Shown here in pieces: positions 51,448 through 61,429 of a stretch of DNA of 64,000 nt. Origin of the DNA: Halorarius halobius. GTDB lineage: Archaea > Halobacteriota > Halobacteria > Halobacteriales > Haloarculaceae. Every line of letters starts with the position of its first letter. Position 1 is the first letter of the stretch. Below the pieces are notes generated by a model. That model saw only the letters and a program-made list of their open reading frames with translations. It was not told the DNA's origin and searched no databases. Where the stretch lies: assembly GCF_024298865.1 (NCBI RefSeq), contig NZ_CP101161.1, positions 1,199,227-1,263,226 on the forward strand, read 5' to 3'. A program made the position numbers and the translations under genes.

Positions 51448-54063
51448 ATGGACGCCGCGCTGGGACCCCCCGAGAAGATGGCCGACCGGCGGGAGGACCT
51501 CACCCCGATGATGTCCCAGTATCTCGACCTCTGCGAGCAGTACCCCGACTCGCTGGTGCTGTTCCAGGTCGGGGATTTCTACGAGACGTTCTGTGAAGCC
51601 GCCGAGCGGACCGCCCGACTGCTCGAAATCACCCTGACGAAGCGCGAGGACTCGACCGGTCGCTACCCGATGTCGGGCATCCCCATCGACAACGCCGAGA
51701 GCTACATCGAGACCTTGCTGGATGCGGGCTACCGCGTCGCCGTCGCCGACCAGGTGCAGGACCCCTCCGAGACGACGGGCGTCGTCGACCGCGCGGTCAC
51801 CCGCATCGTCACGCCCGGCACGCTCACCGAAGACGAGTTCTTAGACGAGGACAACAACTTCGTCGCGGGGCTGGCGGCCGACCGCGACGCGCTCGGTCTC
51901 GCCGTCCTCGACGTGTCGACGGGCGACTTCTACGCGACCGGCGGCGACCGCGAGGCCGTCGCGGACGAACTCGACCGGTTCGCGCCGGCCGAAGCGGTGG
52001 TCGCGCCGGGCGTCGACACCGACCTCCTCGATTCGGAGACGATGGTGACGCCGTTCCGGCCGGACGCGTTCGACCGCGAGGCGGCCGCCGAGCGGGTCGG
52101 CGACTACTTCGGCGACCCCGAGAGCCTGCTGGCCGGCGACGCCGAGGTCCGCGCGTGTGGCGCCCTGCTGGCGTACGCCGAGTACACCCGCGCCGGCGAG
52201 TCCGACCGCCTCGACTACCTCAACCACCTGACGCGGTACGACCCCCGCGAGTACCTGCTGCTCGACGCGGTCGCGCTCCGCTCGCTGGAACTGTTCGAGC
52301 GGCGGGCGGTCCACGGCGAGGACGGCGCCACCCTGTTCGGCACGGTCGATGAAACCGCGAGCGCGCTCGGCGCGCGCCGCCTGAAGGACTGGCTCCGCCG
52401 CCCCCTGCTCGACGAGGACGACATCGCGGCCCGTCACGACGCCGTCGAGGAACTGGTCGGTGACGTGGCCACCCGCGAGCAGTTGCACGAGGACCTGCGG
52501 GACGTGTACGACCTCGAACGGCTCATCTCGCGGGTGTCCCGGGGCCGGGCGAACGCCCGCGAGTTGCGCTCGCTGAAGTCGACGCTCGACGTGGTGCCCG
52601 ACCTCCGGGCGGCGCTGGCGGACGCCGACAGCGACCTGCTGGGTGACCTCCGTGACCGACTGGACCCCCTCGAAGAAGTGCGCGACCACGTCGGCCGCGC
52701 CCTCCGGGAGGAGCCGCCCATCGAACTCACGGAGGGCGGGCTCATCCGCGAGGGGTACGACGACGACCTCGACGCCCTGCGGGAGACCGAACGCGAGGGG
52801 AAAGCGTGGATAGACGCGCTCGAAGCCGACGAGCGCGAGCGGACGGGCATCGACTCGCTGAAGGTCGGCTACAACCAGGTCCACGGCTACTACATCGAGG
52901 TGACGAACCCGAACCTCGACGCCGTCCCGGACGACTACCAGCGGCGCCAAACCTTGAAAAACAGCGAGCGGTTCGTCACGCCGGAACTGAAGGAGCGCGA
53001 AGAGGAGATAGTCACCGCCGAGGACCGCGCGGACGACCTCGAATATCGGCTGTTCACGGACCTGCGCGCGAGCGTCGCCGCGGAGACCGAGCGCGTCCAG
53101 CAGGTCGCGGACGCCGTCGCCGCGCTCGACGCCCTCCAGTCGCTCGCGACCGTCGCCGCCGAGCGGGACTACTGTCGACCCGAAATCGGGGGCGACCGGT
53201 TCGACATCGAGGCGGGCCGTCACCCCGTGGTCGAGCGGACCGCAGGCTCCGCCGGCAGTCTCGCCGACGGCGACGCCGCCACGCCGTCCTCGTTCGTCCC
53301 GAACCCGACCGACCTCGCGCCCGGCACCGTCGCGGTCATCACGGGGCCGAACATGGCGGGGAAGTCCACCTACATGCGGCAGGTCGCGCTGATACAGATA
53401 CTCGCGCAGGCGGGGTCCTTCGTCCCCGCGGGGTCGGCGTCGCTCCCCGTGGTCGACCGGGTGTTCACCCGCGTCGGCGCCAGCGACGACATCGCGGGCG
53501 GGCAGTCGACGTTCATGGTCGAGATGACCGAACTGTCGAGCATCCTGCGGAGCGCCACCGAGGCGTCGCTCGTCCTGCTCGACGAGGTGGGCCGCGGGAC
53601 GTCGACGACGGACGGGTTGGCTATCGCCCGCGCGGTGACCGAACACCTCCACGACGCCGTCGGCGCGACGACCCTGTTCGCCACGCATCACCACGAGTTG
53701 ACCGAGGCCGCCGCGGACCTGCCGCGGGCCCGGAACCTCCATTTCGCCGCCGACGGCTCCGGCGGCGAGGTGACGTTCTCGCACGAACTGCGGGAGGGTG
53801 CCGCCGGCGCGTCGTACGGCGTCGAGGTGGCCCGGAGCGCGGGCGTCCCGAACCCGGTGGTCTCGCGGGCGCACGAACTGCTCGACGCGGGGGAGCGTTT
53901 CGACTCGAACGGCCACTCGGACGCGGACGTGCGGACGAACGGGGCGGACGAGGAGCTCCCGGCCGGCGTTCGTGACCGCATCGAGGACGCGGACGTGGCG
54001 ACGACGACGCCGATGGAGGCGCTGGAACTGCTCGCCGAGTTGAAACGCGACCTCGACGATTAG
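51448..54063 (+). CDS. mutS: DNA mismatch repair protein MutS
   Basis: An 871-residue MutS1. The mismatch-binding domain has [20 protein letters not shown] with the Phe-x-Glu wedge (GDFYETF). The connector, lever and clamp domains follow. The ATPase has Walker [14 protein letters not shown] (about 632-645), signature [15 protein letters not shown], Walker [19 protein letters not shown] and switch ATHHHELTE. The tail [16 protein letters not shown] is the usual dimerisation helix. ATG 51448 is used; 18 in-frame codons upstream overlap the promoter. It meets nucS tail to tail with a four-base overlap. Confidence 0.97.
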   Translation: MDAALGPPEKMADRREDLTPMMSQYLDLCEQYPDSLVLFQVGDFYETFCEAAERTARLLEITLTKREDSTGRYPMSGIPIDNAESYIETLLDAGYRVAVADQVQDPSETTGVVDRAVTRIVTPGTLTEDEFLDEDNNFVAGLAADRDALGLAVLDVSTGDFYATGGDREAVADELDRFAPAEAVVAPGVDTDLLDSETMVTPFRPDAFDREAAAERVGDYFGDPESLLAGDAEVRACGALLAYAEYTRAGESDRLDYLNHLTRYDPREYLLLDAVALRSLELFERRAVHGEDGATLFGTVDETASALGARRLKDWLRRPLLDEDDIAARHDAVEELVGDVATREQLHEDLRDVYDLERLISRVSRGRANARELRSLKSTLDVVPDLRAALADADSDLLGDLRDRLDPLEEVRDHVGRALREEPPIELTEGGLIREGYDDDLDALRETEREGKAWIDALEADERERTGIDSLKVGYNQVHGYYIEVTNPNLDAVPDDYQRRQTLKNSERFVTPELKEREEEIVTAEDRADDLEYRLFTDLRASVAAETERVQQVADAVAALDALQSLATVAAERDYCRPEIGGDRFDIEAGRHPVVERTAGSAGSLADGDAATPSSFVPNPTDLAPGTVAVITGPNMAGKSTYMRQVALIQILAQAGSFVPAGSASLPVVDRVFTRVGASDDIAGGQSTFMVEMTELSSILRSATEASLVLLDEVGRGTSTTDGLAIARAVTEHLHDAVGATTLFATHHHELTEAAADLPRARNLHFAADGSGGEVTFSHELREGAAGASYGVEVARSAGVPNPVVSRAHELLDAGERFDSNGHSDADVRTNGADEELPAGVRDRIEDADVATTTPMEALELLAELKRDLDD

Positions 54064-54788
54064 TCGTCGGGCGTCGGTTCGACGGCGACGAACTCCAGTC
54101 CTTTCTCCGCGAGCAGGCGCCGCGCGCGGTCCGTGACGGAGGGGGCGACGAGCATCCCCCGCACGGTCGCGTCCCCGTGGAGGTCGCGCCGGAGCGCCTC
54201 GACGTAGCGGTTCAACTGCCCGACGGCGTCCGGGCCGACGCGCCGCCGCTTCAGTTCCACGACCACCGTGTTGCCGTCGGCGTCGACGCCGAACACGTCG
54301 ACGGCGCCGGCGGGCGTCTCCCGCTCGGTGGCGCGCGGTTCGAACCCCCGTTCGACCAGTTCGGGGTCGTCGAGCACCCGCTCCTTGAGGTCCGCCTCGG
54401 TGCCCGACAGCGACAACTCGGAGTCGTCGGCCACCGCGTAGCGGGTGACGCGCTCGACGGCCTCGAACCGGACCAGCAGTTCCTCCTCGGGCGTCTCTCG
54501 GGTGCTGTGGACGACCAGCGCGCCGTCGTCGACCCGCACCGCGTGCTCGCATCCGGGGGGTTGCCAGTTCACCGGCTGGTGGCCCTCGTCGGTGTGGACC
54601 AGCGCGGTGCCGTCCGGTTTCAGAAGCAGGAGGCGGTCGCCGGCCCCGAGCGTCGAACTCGCGCGGCCCTCGTACTCGACGGTACAGCGGCCGAACACGC
54701 TCACCAGTTCGCCGGCGTCGACGCCCGCGGCCACCGCGTCGCGTGCGCCGGCGGCGTCGGGGGCCGCCAGCACGGACGACTCGCTCAT
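54060..54788 (-). CDS. nucS: Mismatch-specific endonuclease NucS/EndoMS
   Basis: A 242-residue NucS. The N-terminal DNA-binding domain has [20 protein letters not shown] and [17 protein letters not shown]. The C-terminal nuclease has Asp164 in GAVDVFGVD and the Glu178-x-Lys180 pair in [20 protein letters not shown], i.e. the restriction-like D-ExK site. EndoMS cuts both strands at mismatches. ATG 54788 begins [11 protein letters not shown]; nine upstream codons are rejected. Placement head-on with mutS puts two mismatch systems side by side. Confidence 0.95.
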   Translation of the reverse strand: MSESSVLAAPDAAGARDAVAAGVDAGELVSVFGRCTVEYEGRASSTLGAGDRLLLLKPDGTALVHTDEGHQPVNWQPPGCEHAVRVDDGALVVHSTRETPEEELLVRFEAVERVTRYAVADDSELSLSGTEADLKERVLDDPELVERGFEPRATERETPAGAVDVFGVDADGNTVVVELKRRRVGPDAVGQLNRYVEALRRDLHGDATVRGMLVAPSVTDRARRLLAEKGLEFVAVEPTPDD

Positions 54789-54868
54789 CGGTCGCGGTTG
54801 TGCGGCCGCGGGCAAAACCTTGCCGTCCGGGGGTCACTCAACCGTCACGTACCTGTCGTGGCGGCTCA

Positions 54869-55420
54869 TCAGGGTACGTACACCTCCCGGTCGCCCGCGA
54901 ACGCGCGGACGCGCCCCCCGAGATACGCCCGGGCGCCGTCCTCGCCGTACAGGCCACAGCGGAGGCCGTCGGCGACGGCGCTCTTCGTCCCCTCGAACCA
55001 GCCGCGGGCGTACGTCTCCTCTCCCTCCTCGACCGCGAGCAGGGCGCCGTCGCCGCTCGGGTCCCGTTCCTCGCCGCCCCGGGATTCGAACCCGAACCAG
55101 ACGACCAGGAAGGCAGTTACCGTCCAGCCGTCGGCCACCCGGAGACAGCGGTCGTACGCGCGGTAGTCGAGACCCGCGACCACCGCGTCCCACGACACTC
55201 CACGGCGGAGCGGGTCGGGGTCGACCGCGGGACCGTCGCGGGTCGGGCCGAGGGCGACCCCGCGGTCCGCAAGCGCCTCGCGCAGGCGCGTCAACTCGCG
55301 GTCGGCGGGGCCGCCGGTGGGCGTCTCGGGCGAGAGCGCGTCCGCATCGACGCCGCTGTGGGCGTAGTGGGTGTCGTAGCCGTCGTCGCGGGCGTACGCG
55401 ACGAGCGTGCGGTCGGCCAT
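54869..55420 (-). CDS. Haloarchaeal protein of unknown function (DUF6735-like)
   Basis: A 183-residue protein. MADRTLVAYARDDGYDTHYA starts it, with WDAVVAGLDYRAYDRCLRVA and GWFEGTKSAVADGLRCGLYG further on. The start VAYAR-DGYDTHYAHSG matches a haloarchaeal family that I recall as DUF6735, unverified. No membrane segment or catalytic motif is seen. Confidence 0.72.
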   Translation of the reverse strand: MADRTLVAYARDDGYDTHYAHSGVDADALSPETPTGGPADRELTRLREALADRGVALGPTRDGPAVDPDPLRRGVSWDAVVAGLDYRAYDRCLRVADGWTVTAFLVVWFGFESRGGEERDPSGDGALLAVEEGEETYARGWFEGTKSAVADGLRCGLYGEDGARAYLGGRVRAFAGDREVYVP

Positions 55421-55452
55421 GCCGCGGGTGGCCGCGGCTTCCTACAAGAGGT

Positions 55453-56826
55453 TCAGTCCGCGCTGACGGTGGGCGCGTCCCGGTCGGCGGGCTCGCGGTC
55501 CGGCGCGAGCGCGTCCTGTACGTCCGCCGGGAGCGTGTTCACCGTCGCGCGGCCGTCCTTCTCGCGGACGACGAGCCCGTCGTCCTCCAGCCGCGAGAGG
55601 TGGTGGCTCACCGTCGACACCGACTTCCCGACCTCGTCGGCGAGCGCCGACCCCGAGCAGGGGCCGAGCCGCGCGATGGCCTCCAGCATCTCGGCGGTGG
55701 CGTCGTCGGCCATCGCGGCCGCCAGTTCCTGCTGTTGGCTGTGGGCCGGGAACAGTCGGCGGCGGCCGCGGACCTTCGCGTTCTCGACGAGCCCCTCCCG
55801 CTCGAGGACGCGGACGTGGTGGCGGGCCGTCGAGTGGGGGACGTCGACCGCCTCGCTCACCGCCGACATGTACGCGCCCGGTTGCTCGCTGACGTAGTCG
55901 TGGATGGCCGCGCGGTCCTCGTGTTCCAGCGGGTCGGAGCCGTCGTAGCTGGAGTAGCGGAACGGCGCCACCATCCGTGCGAGGCGGTCGAGTCCGGCGG
56001 TGAGACGGCGACTCACCTCCGTCTCGATGCCGGTGCCGCTCCCGAGCATCGTCCCCGCCGCGACGGCGGCGACGCCCGCGGCGGCGGTCGCGCCGGCGGT
56101 CACCGAGACCGGTCCGTCGGGGAGTCGGGTGCCGGCGGCGCTCATCGCGGCGATACGCGGCGTGGTCGCGTCGGTGGGGGCGGCCAGACTGCCGACCGCG
56201 ACGCTTCCGGCGTCGTCGGTGCCGTCGCCCGCGCCGACGGGTTCGATGGAGGGCTCGGAGCCGTCGCCCCCGGAGCCGTCGTCCCCGGTCGTTCCCGCGG
56301 ACGCGTCGCCGCCGTCGAGCGACGCCGACAGCGCCGTGTCACCGTCGGCGAGAGCCTCGCCCGCCCGTTCGGCGCCCTCCGTCGTCTCGGCGCCGACCGT
56401 CTCGGTCGCGTTCGTGAGGTTGGCGCCGACGCTCTTCAGCCCGCTCGTCGTCTCCGCGCCGACCGTGGCGACGCCGTCGGTGCCGGTGCTGGCGATTTCG
56501 GACTCGGGGAGTGCCCCGACCGCCGCATCGAGGTCGGAGGTGACGGTGGTCCCGGCGTCGCCGAGCGTCTCGTCGGTCCGGTCGCCCGTCTCGCCGAGCG
56601 TCCCGTGGGTAGTCTCCCCCGCGTCACCCAGGGTCGTGTCCAACCCATCGCCGTCGAGCGTCTCCTCGACCGTGTCGCCCACCGTCTCGGCGGTGTCGCC
56701 GGTCGGCGTGGCGGTGTCGTTCGTCAGTGGGTCGTCGGGGGCGCCCGCGGTTGCGCCGCCAGCCAGGGCTCCGAAGACGACCAGCGACAGGAGGAGAGCG
56801 GCCACTCCTCGTGAGATACCCCTCAT
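55453..56826 (-). CDS. Membrane-tethered regulator with extracellular Thr/Gly/Asp-rich region and two winged helices
   Basis: A 457-residue protein. Signal-like MRGISRGVAALLLSLVVFGA is followed by about 200 low-complexity, Thr/Gly/Asp/Glu-rich residues with recurring ETVGxxT and TLGDAGET units. One transmembrane helix (about 240-262, VTAGATAAAGVAAVAAGTML) separates them from the cytosol. Cytosolic part: wHTH one (AVSEAVDVPHSTARHHVRVL then EREGLVENAKVRGRRRLFPA) and wHTH two (GSALADEVGKSVSTVSHHLS then RLEDDGLVVREKDGRATVNT). It is divergent from the subtilisin with a 36-bp inverted repeat between. Likely an external signal is passed directly to DNA. Confidence 0.85.
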   Translation of the reverse strand: MRGISRGVAALLLSLVVFGALAGGATAGAPDDPLTNDTATPTGDTAETVGDTVEETLDGDGLDTTLGDAGETTHGTLGETGDRTDETLGDAGTTVTSDLDAAVGALPESEIASTGTDGVATVGAETTSGLKSVGANLTNATETVGAETTEGAERAGEALADGDTALSASLDGGDASAGTTGDDGSGGDGSEPSIEPVGAGDGTDDAGSVAVGSLAAPTDATTPRIAAMSAAGTRLPDGPVSVTAGATAAAGVAAVAAGTMLGSGTGIETEVSRRLTAGLDRLARMVAPFRYSSYDGSDPLEHEDRAAIHDYVSEQPGAYMSAVSEAVDVPHSTARHHVRVLEREGLVENAKVRGRRRLFPAHSQQQELAAAMADDATAEMLEAIARLGPCSGSALADEVGKSVSTVSHHLSRLEDDGLVVREKDGRATVNTLPADVQDALAPDREPADRDAPTVSAD

Positions 56827-56889
56827 GGTCGACGGACTGTTCTGGCTGATAATTAGTTAGCAACACTAAATGAGTTGTGGTAGTTCCGG

Positions 56890-56925
56890 CTATCGAGTGG
56901 TGTTTAAATGTAAACCACGCGATAG
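56890..56925. promoter_or_regulatory. 36-bp interrupted inverted repeat, candidate operator
   Basis: Left arm CTATCGAGTGGTGTTTA and right arm TAAACCACGCGATAG (with AATG between) pair at 14 of 15 positions if a two-base bulge is allowed. The AT-rich centre could host TATA elements for either direction. It lies 64 bp before the regulator start (56826) and 66 bp before the protease start (56991). A second small inverted repeat, TTAGCAACACTAA, lies at 56857-56869. Confidence 0.55.
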
Positions 56926-56990
56926 ACTGAACGTCCATTCGACGGTTTTGTCACAACCACCTTTACCGTGCTGACGCCCCGTTGAGCCAC

Positions 56991-59816
56991 ATGTCAGACG
57001 ACGACTCCGGCGTGGGACGCCGGACGTTCCTGAAGGGGGTCGGCCTGACGGCCACCGCGCTCGCGCTCGGGTCGACCGGCGCGAGCGCGGCGACGAACGG
57101 TATCGACGAACGGTTCCTCAACTGGCGAGCGGTCGAAGCCCGGAAGGTCTGGGACCGCGGCCTGCGGGGCCGCCGTGACCGGACGCTGGCGCTGACCGAC
57201 TCGGGCGTCGACGCCCGCCACCCGGACCTCGGACCGTGGAGCGGCGTGCGCGCCGAGATAGACGACTCGGGGTTCTCGGTGGTCGACACCGAGACGGGTG
57301 AGACGGGTGAGTCGGTCGACCCGTTCGCCGGCGACGGCAAGACCGTCGGCTGGTACGACGCGGGCACCCGCTACGGCGAGTTCGAGAAGCCCCGTGACCA
57401 GAACGGCCACGGCACGCACGTCTCCTCTATCATGGCGGGCTCCGGCCGCGCCAGCACCATCGAGACGAGCGCCGTCGAGGAACCGGGGGCGACGCTTCTC
57501 CCCGGCGACTTCCGCGAGTACGAGGTGGAGGCGAAGGCGGGCCAGAGCGTCTGGGCCTCCGCGTTCGGCACGAACGTCGCGCTCCACATCGTCGCGCCGG
57601 ACGGCCGCGAACTCGACGCCTCGCCCATCCGGAAGGACTCCATCATCCTCGAACACCCCATCGAGGAAGACGGCACCTACACCGTGCAGGTGCGGCCACG
57701 CGAGACGGACGCCGAACTGGAGGGCGTCGCCGAGCAGGCGCAGGCGGGCAACCCCACCGCGGGCACGCTCGACCGCATCGCGGTCGGCGCGACGAAGTTC
57801 GCCGCCGACACCGTCGGCGAGGCCGTTCCCGGCGACGCCGTCGACAGCGAGCAGGCGCTCCACCCCGGCGTCGCGCCCAACGCGGGCATCGTCGGCCTGC
57901 AGGGGCTCGGCACCCCGACGGCCGACCTCGGGGAGTACGCCACCGAGTTCAAGGAGACGTTCAACATCCGCTCGGTCAACATGTCCTGGGGGCCGCTCCA
58001 GGGCGTCCCGCTGGGACAGGTCGAACAGCTCGACTCCACCCGCGCGGACGTGCGGAAGATAACCGAGGGCGGGATGCTGGTCTGTGCCTCTGCGGGCAAC
58101 GCGTTCACGCCCGCGAACGGCAACGGCGGCCCCGCCGCCGCGGACGAGGCCATCTCGGTCGTCGCCACCGGGCCGTTCGACGGTATCGCGACGTACTCCT
58201 CGGGCGGCATCGGCGGCGTCGACGAGCAGAGCGACCCCTCCGCGGAGTCCTCGCCCGTCTACATGAAGCCCGACGTGACCGCGCCCGGCGGCGACATCGG
58301 CCCGGACGCGCTCGCCAACATCGGGCTGGGGCTGGCGACGAACCCGCCGCTGGTCACGGAGTTCCTGCCGGAGCCCCCCGTCGGCGTCGGCTACCCGATT
58401 CCGAGCATCTACGAACTCGCTCGCGCGGCCAAGAACGGCGACCCCTCGACGACGTACGGCAACGCCGACGGCACCCCCGACGCGGGTGCCGACGAGCCGT
58501 TCGCCCCCCGCGACTACACCGACAAGGCCGGCACCTCGATGTCGTCGCCGTACACGAACGGCGTCGCCGGCCTCGTCGCGGAGGCGATGGAGTTCGGCCT
58601 GCCCGACCAGGGGAAGCGTCCCGAGGCGGTGACGCTCCCCGAGCCGGCGAAGACCGACGAGTCGGACGTCTACCGGCTCAAGCAGATACTGCTCGCGACC
58701 GCCAGCGAGTCGGTGTTCACCGCCGCGCCGTACCACGCGGGGCAGAACCCGCCGAAGGCGCCGACCTACGACTTCGGCGGTCGCGACCCCTACGAGGGGT
58801 ACGGCCGGGTCAACCCCGACGCCGCCGTCGACGCGGTCACGCGCGACCTGACTCCCGAGGTTACGGCGGGTGCCGACGACGACCCGACCACCGGCTCCCG
58901 GAGTACGAGCGAGACGCTCGGCCTCTACGTCCCCGAGGACTCGCGGGCGACGGCGGGCTACGTCGAGGCGCCGGCCGGCACGCTCGAGGTGTCCGTCGAA
59001 CTGTCGCATCTGTCGGGCGGCAACAAGGGGATGGCGGCCGACGACCCCCACGTCGACCTGTTCGTCTACGACCCCGCCAACCCCAGCGACCGCGGCGAGC
59101 CCACCATCGTCGCCCGCGGCCAGGGGATGACGGGCGCGCCCTCGGTCAGCGTCTCGGTGCCCGGCGACGCAGGCGAGACGACCACGTACGTGGTGGTCGC
59201 CAAACTCGTCAACGTCCCCGGCGTCGTCAACGGCCACGACGTGCAGAGCCACTTCGACCTCTCGGTGAGCGTCGACGCGACGGCCGAGACGTTCGGCGTC
59301 GCCGGCGGCTCCCGAACCGACGACGGCTCGCTGTTCACCGGCGGCCAGACCGACGAAATCGACCTGACGGTGACCGACCCCGACGCCGACGCGACGGTTC
59401 GTGACGTCGTGCCCGGCGCCTGGACCGTCAAGACCGAGTTCTCCGACGACATCGAACGGGTCGAACAGCCGAACGAGGGCGGCCCCAAGTACGTCTACTT
59501 CGCCGACGAGGCCGCCGCCGGCGAGTCGACGGAGTACTCCTATCTGGTGGAGGCGCCCGACTCGCTCGCGGAGTCGAACCGGTACACGTTCGGGCCCGCG
59601 GAGGCGAACCCCATGCCCGCGGACCCCGACGCCTCGTGGGTGGCGGTTCCGAGCACCTCCGACACGAACGTCGTCGCCGGCGTCGACACCAACGACCCGG
59701 TCGGGAGCGTCACGGGCGACGCGGCCTCGGCGGCCGAGGACGCGGGTGGCGCGCTCTCCGGCAACTCATCGTCGTCCGCAGACGACGGGGGCGCGGAGTT
59801 CACCGGCGACGAGTAG
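56991..59816 (+). CDS. Tat-exported subtilisin-like (S8) serine protease
   Basis: A 941-residue halolysin-like protease with Tat signal GRRTFLKGVGLTATALALGS. The catalytic triad is Asp70 (LALTDSGVD), His140 (NGHGTHVSSIMAGS) and Ser516 (GTSMSSPYTNGVAGL). Oxyanion Asn is in CASAGNAFTPANG. A long insertion (about 150-310) between His and Asn contains FREYEVEAKAGQSVWASAFG and PIEEDGTYTVQV, a PPC-like beta domain. The C-terminal region (about 610-940) has further beta domains and a Ser/Asp-rich tail without a PGF anchor. ATG 56991 is used; the TTG nine bases earlier is not needed. Confidence 0.93.
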   Translation: MSDDDSGVGRRTFLKGVGLTATALALGSTGASAATNGIDERFLNWRAVEARKVWDRGLRGRRDRTLALTDSGVDARHPDLGPWSGVRAEIDDSGFSVVDTETGETGESVDPFAGDGKTVGWYDAGTRYGEFEKPRDQNGHGTHVSSIMAGSGRASTIETSAVEEPGATLLPGDFREYEVEAKAGQSVWASAFGTNVALHIVAPDGRELDASPIRKDSIILEHPIEEDGTYTVQVRPRETDAELEGVAEQAQAGNPTAGTLDRIAVGATKFAADTVGEAVPGDAVDSEQALHPGVAPNAGIVGLQGLGTPTADLGEYATEFKETFNIRSVNMSWGPLQGVPLGQVEQLDSTRADVRKITEGGMLVCASAGNAFTPANGNGGPAAADEAISVVATGPFDGIATYSSGGIGGVDEQSDPSAESSPVYMKPDVTAPGGDIGPDALANIGLGLATNPPLVTEFLPEPPVGVGYPIPSIYELARAAKNGDPSTTYGNADGTPDAGADEPFAPRDYTDKAGTSMSSPYTNGVAGLVAEAMEFGLPDQGKRPEAVTLPEPAKTDESDVYRLKQILLATASESVFTAAPYHAGQNPPKAPTYDFGGRDPYEGYGRVNPDAAVDAVTRDLTPEVTAGADDDPTTGSRSTSETLGLYVPEDSRATAGYVEAPAGTLEVSVELSHLSGGNKGMAADDPHVDLFVYDPANPSDRGEPTIVARGQGMTGAPSVSVSVPGDAGETTTYVVVAKLVNVPGVVNGHDVQSHFDLSVSVDATAETFGVAGGSRTDDGSLFTGGQTDEIDLTVTDPDADATVRDVVPGAWTVKTEFSDDIERVEQPNEGGPKYVYFADEAAAGESTEYSYLVEAPDSLAESNRYTFGPAEANPMPADPDASWVAVPSTSDTNVVAGVDTNDPVGSVTGDAASAAEDAGGALSGNSSSSADDGGAEFTGDE

Positions 59817-59915
59817 CGCACGCCCCGGCGACGAGGCGGCTATTGACGGCCAACGACGGGGGGCCGCGGCCGGTCGCCCGAAACGGATTTACGCGCGGAT
59901 TGCGCCTTCCGTCTC

Positions 59916-60512
59916 ATGGGTGACGCCGAGCCGAACGACACGGAGGCCGCCATCATGGAGGCGACCTACGAGGCGCTGTCCGCGCACGGGCACGCGGACT
60001 TGACCATCCAGGGTATCGCGGACGCGTTCCCGAAGTCGAAGTCGTTGCTCTACTACCACTACGACGACAAGGATGCCATCCTGCAGGCGTTTCTCGACTG
60101 GGTCATCGAGGAGTTCCGGAGCGAGATGGAAGGGGACCTCAACGGGCGCATCGACGACCCCCGGGCGGCGCTGGAGGCACTGCTCGATGAACTGCTCCCC
60201 CGGACGTTCGACGGCGAGGACCGGACGTTCCGTGTCGCCATCCTCGCGCTCCAGGCGCAGGCGCCACACGACCCGGCGTACGCCGAGGGGTTCGAGGAGC
60301 TGTACGACGCCATCGAGGCGATGCTGGTCGGCGTCGTCGAGCGCGGCGTCGACTCGGGCGCGTTCCAGGACGTGGACCCGGAGCGGACGGCCCGCCTCCT
60401 GCTTGCGGTCGCGTCGGGCGGCGTGACCTGGACGCTCAGCACCGACTCCGACGCGTCCGCCGAGGTCCGCGACGTGCTCGACGGCTACGTCGAGTCACAG
60501 CTGTACGCGTAG
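59916..60512 (+). CDS. TetR/AcrR-family transcriptional repressor
   Basis: A 198-residue TetR-family regulator. HTH at about 10-58: IMEATYEALSAHGHADLTIQ, GIADAFPKSKSLLYYHYDDK and DAILQAFLDWVIEE. The rest is the all-helical ligand-binding and dimer domain with LLPRTFDGEDRTFRVAILAL. No transporter is directly adjacent, so its target may be elsewhere. Ligand unknown. Confidence 0.9.
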   Translation: MGDAEPNDTEAAIMEATYEALSAHGHADLTIQGIADAFPKSKSLLYYHYDDKDAILQAFLDWVIEEFRSEMEGDLNGRIDDPRAALEALLDELLPRTFDGEDRTFRVAILALQAQAPHDPAYAEGFEELYDAIEAMLVGVVERGVDSGAFQDVDPERTARLLLAVASGGVTWTLSTDSDASAEVRDVLDGYVESQLYA

Positions 60513-60562
60513 GGACGCGCCGCTGGTCGGCGGGTGCGACGGAAAAAACGGAACGCGCGTGG

Positions 60563-61153
60563 TTACTTGCCGGCGCGGCGGTTCGACCGGATGCTGGGTC
60601 GGGTCTGCTCGGTGCCCGTCCCCTTCGACTGGAGGCCGCGGCCGTCGTTGCCCGCGTTGGTCTTGCCGCGGAACGCGCGGCCCTTCTGCGTGTCGTCACA
60701 GATCCACGAGAGGTCGTCGTCGTTCTGGATGGCGCCGTGCTCGGGGTCGAGCAGGATGACCTCGTGCCACTTCTGGGAGCCGTCCTCGCCGACCCAGTAG
60801 GAGGCGAGCGTGCGGAGGTTCGGGTGTTTGCGGGAGGCGCGCTCCTCGGCGATGCGCTGGATGGACTTCCGGCGGGTGATGCGGTTGACACCCTGCCGCT
60901 TCGAGCGGCGGCCGGCCTTGAACCGCTGTTTGCGCGCGGAGCCCTTCCGGACGGAGACGCGGACGACGACGACGCCCTGCTTGGCCTTGTAGCCGAGCGA
61001 GCGGGCCTTGTCGAGCCGCGTGGGGCGCTCGATGCGCTCGATAGCGCCCTGTTTCCGCCAGTCCTGCTGTCGCTGCCACTGGAGCTCGGCGAGCTTCCCC
61101 TCCTTGGGGGTCTGCCACGCCTCGCGGATGTGCGAGTAGAAGCTTCGTGCCAT
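60563..61153 (-). CDS. rpl15e: Large-subunit ribosomal protein L15e
   Basis: A 196-residue archaeal L15e: MARSFYSHIREAWQTPKEGK, RLDKARSLGYKAKQGVVVVR, RVSVRKGSARKQRFKAGRRS, ASRKHPNLRTLASYWVGEDG and KWHEVILLDPEHGAI. It is fully conserved and includes the C-terminal KTNAGNDGRGLQSKGTGTEQ. The ATG at 61153 is preceded by a leader with two hairpins rather than a near TATA box. Confidence 0.97.
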   Translation of the reverse strand: MARSFYSHIREAWQTPKEGKLAELQWQRQQDWRKQGAIERIERPTRLDKARSLGYKAKQGVVVVRVSVRKGSARKQRFKAGRRSKRQGVNRITRRKSIQRIAEERASRKHPNLRTLASYWVGEDGSQKWHEVILLDPEHGAIQNDDDLSWICDDTQKGRAFRGKTNAGNDGRGLQSKGTGTEQTRPSIRSNRRAGK

Positions 61154-61184
61154 GTGTGTTCACCGCGGGCGTCGAGCGGTTCAG

Positions 61185-61225
61185 TTGCCACGGGGGCAAC
61201 CACATTCCAGCCTGCCGTAGCAGGT
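61185..61225 (-). promoter_or_regulatory. Structured leader of rpl15e with two hairpins
   Basis: In the sense direction the upstream stem is CCTGC-TACG-GCAGG (61225-61212), a five-pair stem closed by a C(UACG)G tetraloop, one of the most stable RNA loops. The next is GTTGCC-CCCGT-GGCAAC (61201-61185), a six-pair stem. They sit 59-72 and 32-48 nt before the ATG. Sense CCCTTTTGAG near 61278 could be the TATA-like box, giving a leader of about 100 nt. No known riboswitch is recognised. Confidence 0.5.
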
Positions 61226-61429
61226 GCCCGTCGGAGCCCGCACCCGACGTGCTTGGCCGAGGTTGCCCGTCCGCGCTCAAAAGGGCGTCGAAACGCCGCC
61301 GCTCGCCGAACGGGGGAAAGGGAATACCTGACCGGCGGCGCCCAGGTGCGACCGGGGTCGTGTAGGCCCGGTTCGGTAGCGGCCGCCGGTCGGTTCGGCC
61401 CTGACAGTCGTCGGGTATAGGCGTTTCGG

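Noticed and set aside
54337..54348. Second T-loop-like sequence GGTTCGAACCCC
   Set aside because: It is in the nucS coding sequence, and no cloverleaf can be built around it.
51841..54837. Very long open frame antisense to mutS
   Set aside because: It has the composition of a GC-rich mirror frame (Arg/Val/Gly-rich, no motif), and mutS and nucS fully account for the region.
55081..55098. tRNA T-arm-like sequence (minus-strand GGGTTCGAATCCC)
   Set aside because: It lies inside the coding frame of 54869-55420 as Trp-Phe-Gly-Phe-Glu-Ser-Arg. No acceptor, D or anticodon arm of suitable spacing surrounds it.
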